This document shows, in pieces, positions 1 to 4,440 of a DNA stretch of 5,274 bases. A model generated the notes under the pieces. That model did no database searches and had not been told where the DNA came from. It saw only the letters and a list, made by a program, of their open reading frames with translations. This DNA is from Paenibacillus sp. UBA6285. GTDB lineage: Bacteria > Bacillota > Bacilli > Paenibacillales > Paenibacillaceae. Position 1 is the stretch's first letter. Each line of letters begins with the position of its first letter. A program made the position numbers and the translations under genes. The stretch covers positions 9,365 to 14,638 of the forward strand of contig DJUJ01000152.1 of NCBI GenBank assembly GCA_002438345.1, in the 5' to 3' direction.

Positions 1-185
1 TACAGGAAACAGACTACAAAACGGATACTGGCATTTATGATTTTGTTCAGATGAATCGAGAAACGAAAGCATTGCTTGAATCACGTGGAGCAACCGTATC
101 CTACCGAGAGAAAGACGGACATCATCTCTGGGGCTTCTGGCAGAAAGAGCTACCAGAGTCTCTACTCTATTTTTTAAACGCATAA
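1..185 (+). CDS. Esterase, alpha/beta-hydrolase fold (C-terminal 60 residues, partial)
   Basis: The reading frame is open from base 3 to a TAA at 183-185 and gives 60 residues; the start lies left of the window. The segment reads as the end of a putative esterase (esterase D / enterochelin-esterase-like fold, PF00756 type). After an E-T-D-Y-K-T stretch (residues 2-7) and a helix rich in R-E-T-K-A-L-L-E, residues 38-46 read DGHHLWGFW. The G-H-x-x-W pattern is the usual place of the catalytic histidine (His40 of the fragment), followed by the final helix LPESLLYFL. The family hydrolyses ester bonds, but the serine nucleophile and substrate-binding parts are out of view, so the substrate cannot be given. 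It converges on the phosphatase gene at 320 and no terminator is obvious after its stop. The family call is by eye from a short C-terminus. Confidence 0.72.
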   Translation, partial: QETDYKTDTGIYDFVQMNRETKALLESRGATVSYREKDGHHLWGFWQKELPESLLYFLNA

Positions 186-192
186 AGCCCTA

Positions 193-221
193 TTGACAGA
201 AGCAAATAGTGAACATCTAAA
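193..221 (+). promoter_or_regulatory. Possible isolated forward promoter in the convergent gap
   Basis: A perfect TTGACA (193-198) is followed after 17 nt by TCTAAA (216-221, four of six bases of the -10 consensus). It lies between two convergent genes and would transcribe antisense to the phosphatase gene. A 7-bp inverted repeat (GATTACT 234-240 with AGTAATC 254-260) begins just after the predicted transcript start but has no T tract. No convincing open frame or terminator follows, so this may be chance. The rest of the 186-319 gap shows nothing else I can name. Confidence 0.2.
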
Positions 222-319
222 GAACAGTATGTAGATTACTTGATTGCGCTTACAGTAATCCAGCAACTTACCTCGATTTACCACATGAGTCATACTGAGA
301 GAGCTGCAATCCAAATGGG

Positions 320-793
320 TTACAGCCTTTCTCTTATCATTCTTTCCAGCAATACATCACAACCCGCGTTGATCAAATCATACACCTGCTCAAAATTACC
401 TGTAAAATAAGGATCCGGTACTTCGCGCAGTTCCTTTTCAGGCAATAAATCCATAAAGAACAAAAGCTCGGCATCTTTCCCACCTGGAACCTTTCGAACG
501 TTCTCTCCATTAGACTTGTCCATACAGACGATAAAATCAAACTTTTGAAAATCCTCACTGCTGACTAGTCGTGCTAACATATTCTCATAGCTAATACCGT
601 TCTGATCAAGGATACGTCTTGTTCCTTCATGCGGCTCTTTTCCTATATGCCAATCCCCAGTTCCCGCAGAGTCTACAAGAATCTTGTCTGATAATTCTCG
701 TTCATTAATCTTGTGCCGCAGAACTGCCTCTGCCATCGGTGATCGACAGATATTACCCAGACATACAAACAATACTCTTACGATTTCGTTCAC
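320..793 (-). CDS. Low-molecular-weight protein tyrosine phosphatase
   Basis: This cytoplasmic enzyme of the LMW-PTP/arsenate-reductase fold hydrolyses phosphotyrosine (in some bacteria also phosphoarginine) on proteins. The P-loop CLGNICRS near the N-terminus supplies the CX5R nucleophile Cys and Arg, and VPDPYF near the C-terminus supplies the general-acid Asp, about 116 residues after the Cys. The C-terminal helix has the usual Y-D-L-I...L-L-E pattern. The frame stays open to an ATG at 853, but that ATG lies in the likely -35 box and would give 177 aa, longer than the family norm of 150-160. I use the GTG at 793 (157 aa) as the nearest conventional start. The Shine-Dalgarno GGGAGGTG at 791-798 overlaps that GTG and is best spaced for the ATC codon at 784-782, which would give 154 aa with Cys8, Arg14 and Asp124. 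It is divergent from thiN and has no visible cognate tyrosine kinase nearby. The family is certain; the start is not. Confidence 0.93.
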   Translation of the reverse strand: MNEIVRVLFVCLGNICRSPMAEAVLRHKINERELSDKILVDSAGTGDWHIGKEPHEGTRRILDQNGISYENMLARLVSSEDFQKFDFIVCMDKSNGENVRKVPGGKDAELLFFMDLLPEKELREVPDPYFTGNFEQVYDLINAGCDVLLERMIRERL

Positions 794-798
794 CTCCC
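791..798 (-). promoter_or_regulatory. Shine-Dalgarno of the phosphatase gene (decides the start)
   Basis: On the minus strand the sequence GGGAGGTG is a strong ribosome binding site. Six bases (AACGAA) separate it from the ATC codon at 784-782. The GTG at 793-791 is part of the site itself, which is too close for normal use, and the TTG at 772-770 is 18 bases away, which is too far. The site therefore shows that translation starts near residue 24 of the long frame, not at the ATG at 853. Confidence 0.75.
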
Positions 799-824
799 AG
801 TTGTTAAACCTAAGTATATGTGAA

Positions 825-853
825 ATTATACTCAAAAGATCGCACACTATCAT
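825..853 (-). promoter_or_regulatory. Sigma-A-type promoter of the phosphatase gene
   Basis: On the minus strand ATGATA (853-848, four of six bases of TTGACA) is followed after 17 nt by a perfect TATAAT (830-825). Transcription would begin near 818, about 20 bases before the Shine-Dalgarno at 798-791. An alternative, weaker -35 TTGACC at 873-868 with a GATAGT at 851-846 (16-nt spacer) would start further upstream. The first pair fits better because of its perfect -10. Confidence 0.5.
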
Positions 854-873
854 TTTAGCGTTGTCGAGGTCAA

Positions 874-902
874 TTGTGCAACCTTTCGATCTGCATTATA
901 CT
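874..902 (+). promoter_or_regulatory. Promoter of thiN
   Basis: TTGTGC (874-879) and TATACT (897-902) are separated by 17 nt. The -10 matches five of six bases; the -35 matches only its first three. Transcription would start near 909 and give a leader of about 38 nt before the start at 947, too short to hold a TPP riboswitch. It faces away from the phosphatase promoter, so the two genes share one short control region. Confidence 0.45.
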
Positions 903-930
903 GGATAGGATACTCAACAAGAGCTTTAAG

Positions 931-936
931 AGGAGG
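931..936 (+). promoter_or_regulatory. Shine-Dalgarno of thiN (decides the start)
   Basis: AGGAGG is a consensus ribosome binding site. The first in-frame ATG (938) is only one base away from it, while the next in-frame ATG (947) is ten bases away, within the workable range. This favours 947 as the true start. Confidence 0.7.
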
Positions 937-946
937 AATGGATGTT

Positions 947-1588
947 ATGTCATCCAAACGAGTCGTTATTTTTGCCGGTGGAGAACTGTCTCCGGATTAT
1001 TTCGATCTATTAGATGAAGATGATTTTATTATCGGTGCGGACCAGGGAGCGTTATTTCTCATTTCACACGGATATACACCAGATATAGCAGTAGGCGATT
1101 TTGATTCCGTTTCGCCTGAGGCACTTCAAGATATTGAATCCAAAAGTAAGAAGACCATCACTTGTGATGCCGTGAACAAGGATTTGACAGATAGCGAGAT
1201 GGCCCTCGACATTGCTATGGATCAGCAACCTGATTCAATTCTACTATTAGGTGTTACTGGTACTCGAATCGACCACTCCTTAGCTAGCATTCAAATGATG
1301 ACAAGAGCCCTTCAACGTCAAATCAACTGCTATGTCATGGACACTCATAACTATATAACCCTTACAGGATCTCAAGCTGTTATCGACGATTTAGGCTACA
1401 CCTATGTTTCTTTGCTGCCTTTAACCCCAGAAGTATCAGGCATTACCCTAGAAGGGTTTCAATATCCATTAACTGAAGCTACGCTGAAGCTTGGACAATC
1501 TCTTGGCGTAAGTAACAAACTGATTTCATCCTCAGGAACGGTTACTATACGCAGTGGATTGTTGCTGATCATTCAGAGTAAAGACTAG
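947..1588 (+). CDS. thiN: Thiamine pyrophosphokinase (thiamine diphosphokinase)
   Basis: The enzyme transfers pyrophosphate from ATP to thiamine to make thiamine pyrophosphate, the cofactor of transketolase and the 2-oxoacid dehydrogenases, in the cytoplasm. Family motifs appear in order (numbering from Met at 947): GADQGA at 30-35, the acidic GDFDS at 50-54 that binds metal-ATP, KDLTDSE at 78-84, and LLGVTGTRIDH at 100-110, which closes the catalytic N-terminal domain. The remaining part, ending in a beta-rich SSGTVTIRSG segment, is the thiamine-binding domain. Its 213 aa match the usual 205-220. An ATG at 938 would add three residues but sits one base from the Shine-Dalgarno. In Bacillus subtilis thiN lies between rpe and spoVM; neither neighbour is seen here, so this could be a relocated or second copy. 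A strong terminator at 1675-1716 makes it a single-gene unit. Confidence 0.95.
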   Translation: MSSKRVVIFAGGELSPDYFDLLDEDDFIIGADQGALFLISHGYTPDIAVGDFDSVSPEALQDIESKSKKTITCDAVNKDLTDSEMALDIAMDQQPDSILLLGVTGTRIDHSLASIQMMTRALQRQINCYVMDTHNYITLTGSQAVIDDLGYTYVSLLPLTPEVSGITLEGFQYPLTEATLKLGQSLGVSNKLISSSGTVTIRSGLLLIIQSKD

Positions 1589-1674
1589 ATACATAGGGAT
1601 CATGTATAACGTAAAAATGCTACTTTTCGATATTTTAGAAACATCATTGTAACTTTTATCATAAATTTTAAAAG

Positions 1675-1716
1675 GTCGTGAAAACTCTTTTATATCAAGG
1701 GTTTCACGGCTTTTTT
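1675..1716 (+). terminator. Intrinsic terminator of thiN
   Basis: The arm GTCGTGAAA (1675-1683) pairs with TTTCACGGC (1702-1710) with one G-T wobble. Inside it, after a single bulged A, CTCTT (1685-1689) pairs with AAGGG (1697-1701), again with one wobble, so the stem has about 14 pairs around a 7-nt loop. A run of six T follows at 1711-1716. It lies 86 nt after the thiN stop, with nothing else between to terminate. Confidence 0.88.
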
Positions 1717-1769
1717 AATATCCGAATAAATCAAATTATTAATTTTTTGTAACTTTTAATGAATTTTTA

Positions 1770-1784
1770 ATAAAACGCTTTCAA
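1770..1784 (-). promoter_or_regulatory. Candidate cre (CcpA) site upstream of the NlpC/P60 gene
   Basis: Read on the minus strand the 15-mer is TTGAAAGCGTTTTAT. It fits the core form WTGAAARCGYTTWNN of Bacillus cre sites at every specified base, and the older form WTGNAANCGNWWNCA at all but the last two. It lies roughly 72-86 nt before the predicted transcript start, a position where CcpA sites in Bacillus can activate. The match is seen in the sequence; function as a CcpA site is inferred, and a chance match in AT-rich DNA is possible. Confidence 0.35.
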
Positions 1785-1840
1785 CCCATACCCAGCCTCA
1801 CTTTATTGCACCTCTTCCAAATTTTATGACATAGATAACC

Positions 1841-1849
1841 TGCTATACT
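1841..1849 (+). promoter_or_regulatory. Extended -10 promoter of the NlpC/P60 gene
   Basis: TGCTATACT is a TGn-extended -10 element (TATACT at 1844-1849, five of six consensus bases). The hexamer 17 nt upstream is only ATTTTA, so the promoter would lean on the TG extension and on the A/T-rich upstream DNA. Transcription would start near 1856, giving a leader of about 59 nt. Confidence 0.5.
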
Positions 1850-1914
1850 ACGAATCAGGAAAGCAAGACAGAGTAACACAACTACAAAGACTAACACCTT
1901 GGAGGTACTACAAC

Positions 1915-2415
1915 ATGAATAAACAACAATGGATTAAAAAAGCGATTGTTATAGGAATGGTTACTACAATGGGCTTAGGTACAATGATGGCAACAGGCGT
2001 AGGAGCAACAAAAGTTGAAGCAGCTTCCGTGTCTAAAGGTCAAAGCGTAGTGAATCTCGGAAAGAAATACATGGGAGTGCCTTACAAATTCGGTGCATCC
2101 ACATCTACTACAAAAGTTTTTGACTGCTCTTCTTTTACAAAATACATCTTTAAACAATATAACGTGACACTGCCTCGTACGGCTGCAGAACAATCCAAAA
2201 AAGGAACAGCCGTTTCTAAAGCGAATCTTCGTGTAGGCGATCTCGTATTTTTCTCCAGCGGTAGCAGAGCAAACGGTAAAAATGTAACTCACGTCGCTGT
2301 CTATGCCGGCAATGGCAAAATTCTGCACACTTATGGTAAACCAGGTGTTACGATTTCCGATCTGAACTCTGGTACTTGGAAAAGAACATATTTAAAGGCT
2401 CGCCGCGTACTGTAA
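1915..2415 (+). CDS. Secreted NlpC/P60 peptidoglycan endopeptidase
   Basis: This is a small secreted cell-wall hydrolase; the NlpC/P60 family typically cuts the gamma-D-glutamyl-meso-diaminopimelate bond in stem peptides. Residues 1-36 form a Sec signal peptide: a KKQ/KK-type basic start, a hydrophobic core rich in Gly, Met and Thr (10-31), and a VEA-A signal peptidase I site, so the mature protein begins near Ala37. The rest is a single NlpC/P60 domain: Cys71 in the FDCSSF motif, His126 in THVAVYAG and His138 in ILHT form the catalytic triad, with LRVGDLVFF between them. There are no LysM, SH3 or other wall-binding repeats, so the 166-aa protein is a minimal form that would bind wall through the catalytic domain alone or diffuse. 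The start is fixed by GGAGGT at 1901-1906, eight bases before the ATG. It is transcribed alone and converges with the response regulator gene. Confidence 0.95.
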   Translation: MNKQQWIKKAIVIGMVTTMGLGTMMATGVGATKVEAASVSKGQSVVNLGKKYMGVPYKFGASTSTTKVFDCSSFTKYIFKQYNVTLPRTAAEQSKKGTAVSKANLRVGDLVFFSSGSRANGKNVTHVAVYAGNGKILHTYGKPGVTISDLNSGTWKRTYLKARRVL

Positions 2416-2421
2416 ACAACG

Positions 2422-2439
2422 ACTCTGTAGTAGAGTTTT
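2422..2439 (+). terminator. Weak hairpin after the NlpC/P60 gene
   Basis: ACTCT (2422-2426) pairs with AGAGT (2432-2436) around the loop GTAGT, and the last arm base begins a run of four T (2436-2439). It lies seven bases after the stop codon, in the 45-nt gap between convergent genes. The stem has only five pairs, so it is at best a poor terminator, but no better one is present on either strand of the gap. Confidence 0.35.
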
Positions 2440-2460
2440 AACTATAATAGAGAAATAGTC

Positions 2461-3183
2461 TCAGGATGTGGTGCCGCCTTCGGGCGCCCTCATTACATAT
2501 CCTGTTCCGCGAACGGTGTGAATCAACTTGTTCCGGTGACCTTTATCAATTTTCAAACGGATATGCCTGATGTAAACATCTACGACATTGGTATCTGCGT
2601 GAAATTGGAATCCCCATACTTCTTTTAGTATTTCGATGCGAGAACAAATAATTCCTTGGTTCGCAGCGAGATAATACAAAAGATCAAATTCTTTAGGCGT
2701 CATTTTTAACTCGATCCCTTCGCGACTTACAAACCTGCGACTGGGATCGAGCATTAAACCATCTACTCTCAATAAATGATTTAAATTTCGACGCCGTCCA
2801 GTAAGGGCTAACAAATTTAGAATTCTGCACTTGAATTCACCGGTATGTAAAGGCTTTGTCATATACTCATTCCCCCCGGCTGAGAACGCTGAAACTGCCC
2901 CATTTCCAGATTCAGATTGTTCACCGGAAATCACCATAACCGGTATTATCATCCCCTCAGCTCTTACAGCGGAAATTATATCCCAGCCTTCCCATCTCCC
3001 TACCTCGTATAACTCAGCAAGCAGCAGTACCGGTTCTACTTTTGATATGGATGAGCGGAGATCCTCGGGATCTTCGCTTTTTGTTGCTTCAAGTCCGATA
3101 TCTTCTAGGACACTTTCTATAACGACACGATCTTCTTCTCTACTAGTGCTATCAGCCATATACCATATCATTTGCTCAATCAC
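2461..3183 (-). CDS. OmpR-family response regulator with an atypical receiver domain
   Basis: This is a DNA-binding transcription regulator of 240 aa. Residues 5-125 are a receiver-like domain and about 137-234 an OmpR/PhoB winged helix: LKMTPKEFDLLYYLAANQG, the recognition region EVWGF...TNVVDVYIRHIRLKID, and the wing HTVRGTGYVM. The effector half is intact; the receiver is not. The usual acidic pair is D11-S12, and the phospho-acceptor strand reads PVLLLAELYE, placing Glu57 where Asp is expected, with a loop one residue longer than normal. Ser86 and Lys110 (in MTKPL) are kept. It may thus act without phosphorylation or with Glu mimicking the phosphorylated state. No histidine kinase gene is adjacent, so it looks like an orphan regulator. 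The start is a GTG at 3183, six bases after a GGGGG Shine-Dalgarno at 3194-3190; the in-frame ATG at 3171 would be 18 bases away. No clear promoter was found between its start and the thiF terminator. Confidence 0.92.
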   Translation of the reverse strand: MIEQMIWYMADSTSREEDRVVIESVLEDIGLEATKSEDPEDLRSSISKVEPVLLLAELYEVGRWEGWDIISAVRAEGMIIPVMVISGEQSESGNGAVSAFSAGGNEYMTKPLHTGEFKCRILNLLALTGRRRNLNHLLRVDGLMLDPSRRFVSREGIELKMTPKEFDLLYYLAANQGIICSRIEILKEVWGFQFHADTNVVDVYIRHIRLKIDKGHRNKLIHTVRGTGYVMRAPEGGTTS

Positions 3184-3250
3184 AAAGTTCCCCCGTATCT
3201 GTATGACTTACACCGGCATCACTGCGGTACATATAGAATCCCCGGAAAAC

Positions 3251-3277
3251 AAAAAGACCATTCCTAAGAAATGGTCT
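3251..3277 (-). terminator. Intrinsic terminator of the ThiF-family gene
   Basis: On the minus strand AGACCATT (3277-3270) pairs perfectly over eight bases with AATGGTCT (3262-3255) around a 7-nt loop, followed by a run of five T whose first base closes the stem (3255-3251). It lies 22 bases after the adenylyltransferase stop and separates that gene from the response regulator downstream. Confidence 0.85.
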
Positions 3278-3298
3278 GAACACCTATATTCAGCTTTC

Positions 3299-4339
3299 TT
3301 ATCCAAAATATCGATGATAAAAGCTTCGAGCAACAGCAATATCCTTAGTCCCATGAATTAAAGCTCTACCATCAGCAAAAATAACCATCCGATAGGGCCC
3401 TTCTATAAAAGAAACCAGATAAGGGTTGCTATCCACTCTACCGCTTCCTAATCGTGACAAGCGTTTTGCAGTTTCCTGTAAGTTAAGCTTCTGTGGTTGT
3501 GCAGGGCGGATTTGTACCGTATCCCTTCCGCAAAGGACATCGGTTCGTTCAGTATTTGCTGCCGTAAGATACGGATAGATCGGATGACTCCCACAAGAAG
3601 GGCAATTTTCCTTTTTAGCAGCCTTTACTCCAATTTCTTGATGTTCGTTGCGCCACACGTCGAACGTTAACAGTTTGTTTCTTAATTGGGCCTTACGCTT
3701 CCCTAAAAGTTTCAGCGCCTCTGCAGTAGCATTAGCCGTAACTAGCTGTACAGCCTGCGGAAGAATACCGGCCGTGTCACAGGTATCGCCCCCTAGTGGT
3801 ATTGTGCCTAAGAGACAATGGAGACATGGGGTTTCTCCAGGCAAAATCGTGTATGTTATTCCATAACCGCCTACACATGCGCCATAGATCCAAGAAATAT
3901 TATGCTTTTGCGCCATATCATTAATAATGAGCCGAGTATCAAAATTATCCGTACCATCCATGATCAGATCAACCCCTGAAATGAGCCGTTCCAACTCTTC
4001 GGCACGAACATCTATAACGTGGGCTTCAATAACTACCTCAGAATTAATTTGTTGAAGTCTTCTCTGCGCAGCGGCAGCCTTAGGCATACGTTCTAGCGCA
4101 TCCGCCTCGGTATAGAGCTGCTGACGCTGAAGATTACTCCACTCCACATAATCTCGGTCAGCTATAATGATTCGTCCTACCCCGCAACGTGCCAGCGTCT
4201 CCGCAATCCCTGTACCTAGCGCTCCCGCACCAACTACCAATACACTTGACTGCGCGAGCGCTTGTTGTCCCTCTGCACCAAACGGTGCAAAACGTACCTG
4301 TCGAGAATAACGTTCTTCACGCCCATCATTATGGATCAT
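3299..4339 (-). CDS. thiF: ThiF/MoeB-family E1-like adenylyltransferase
   Basis: E1-like enzymes of this family adenylate the C-terminal glycine of a small sulfur-carrier protein (ThiS or MoaD type) so that it can be loaded with sulfur for thiazole or molybdopterin synthesis. The nucleotide site is clear: GAGALGTG at 37-44, then ADRDYVEWSNLQRQQ at 60-74 and DGTDNFDTR at 128-136. Two CxxC pairs (Cys172/175 in PCLHC and Cys246/249 in CPSC) form the zinc site, and Cys187 in GDTCDTAG is the E1-type cysteine. After the zinc site, about 95 residues make a second domain with CGRDTVQIRP (270-279), SNPYLVSF (304-311) and FADGRALIHGTKD (321-333); this extension is as I recall it from Bacillus ThiF proteins, and there is no rhodanese domain. 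The start at 4339 follows GGGGAGGG (4354-4347) by seven bases. No thiS, thiG or moaD lies nearby, so ThiF versus MoeB role is not settled. Confidence 0.9.
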   Translation of the reverse strand: MIHNDGREERYSRQVRFAPFGAEGQQALAQSSVLVVGAGALGTGIAETLARCGVGRIIIADRDYVEWSNLQRQQLYTEADALERMPKAAAAQRRLQQINSEVVIEAHVIDVRAEELERLISGVDLIMDGTDNFDTRLIINDMAQKHNISWIYGACVGGYGITYTILPGETPCLHCLLGTIPLGGDTCDTAGILPQAVQLVTANATAEALKLLGKRKAQLRNKLLTFDVWRNEHQEIGVKAAKKENCPSCGSHPIYPYLTAANTERTDVLCGRDTVQIRPAQPQKLNLQETAKRLSRLGSGRVDSNPYLVSFIEGPYRMVIFADGRALIHGTKDIAVARSFYHRYFG

Positions 4340-4360
4340 TCGATTTCCCTCCCCATATCC

Positions 4361-4398
4361 AAAAACCGGAGAACAGCAGTATGTCTGCTATTCTCCGG
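4361..4398 (-). terminator. Strong intrinsic terminator after the ABC-F gene, inside the thiF leader
   Basis: On the minus strand CCGGAGAATAGCAG (4398-4385) pairs with CTGCTGTTCTCCGG (4379-4366) over 14 bases with one wobble, around the loop ACATA, followed by five T (4365-4361). It ends the ABC-F transcript 13 bases after that gene's stop. Its T tract lies only six bases before the thiF Shine-Dalgarno (4354-4347), so no promoter fits between the terminator and thiF. Confidence 0.93.
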
Positions 4399-4410
4399 AT
4401 ATATGATTAT

Positions 4411-4440
4411 ACTATACTTGTACAGCTGACCACTGCTCAA
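4411..4440 (-). promoter_or_regulatory. Likely thiF promoter overlapping the end of the ABC-F gene
   Basis: On the minus strand TTGAGC (4440-4435, four of six bases) and TATAGT (4416-4411, five of six) are separated by 18 nt; an overlapping perfect TATAAT lies at 4411-4406 but has no -35 partner. The TAG stop of the ABC-F gene lies inside the -10. Transcription would start near 4404, so the transcript would begin almost directly with the terminator hairpin at 4398-4361. Confidence 0.45.

Larger units (their letters stand above)
1589..1914 (+). other. 326-nt intergenic region between thiN and the NlpC/P60 gene
   Basis: This AT-rich stretch holds the thiN terminator (1675-1716), a candidate cre site (1770-1784), the extended -10 promoter of the downstream gene (1841-1849) and its Shine-Dalgarno GGAGGT (1901-1906). 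The 12-mer TTGTAACTTTTA occurs twice exactly 100 bp apart, at 1647-1658 and 1747-1758. The only small frame I saw on the plus strand (ATG at 1603, 16 codons) has no good ribosome binding site, and I see no further gene. Confidence 0.6.

Noticed and set aside
294..318. CTGAGA near a G-rich run as a possible TPP riboswitch (thi box)
   Set aside because: The other conserved riboswitch segments are missing, it is not upstream of a thiamine gene on its strand, and the thiN leader is too short for one.
285..410. 41-codon plus-strand frame beginning MSHTERAAIQMGY
   Set aside because: It has no ribosome binding site and mostly overlaps the phosphatase gene in antisense; I recognise no family.
794..853. 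N-terminal extension of the phosphatase from the ATG at 853
   Set aside because: The extra residues are not part of the fold, the protein would be too long for the family, and the stretch holds the likely -35 and -10 boxes and then the Shine-Dalgarno.
938..946. ATG at 938 as the thiN start
   Set aside because: It is one base from AGGAGG, too close for initiation; the in-frame ATG at 947 has normal spacing.
1603..1653. 16-codon frame after thiN as a possible spoVM
   Set aside because: The peptide does not resemble SpoVM and has no good ribosome binding site.
2461..2490. GC-rich inverted repeat around GGGCGCC at the end of the response regulator gene as a terminator
   Set aside because: It lies within the last codons, the arms pair poorly and no T tract follows on the minus strand.
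2831..3361. 176-codon plus-strand frame opposite the response regulator
   Set aside because: It is antisense to a well-supported gene, is rich in Ser, Pro and Ile as expected of a shadow frame, and has no ribosome binding site or domain.
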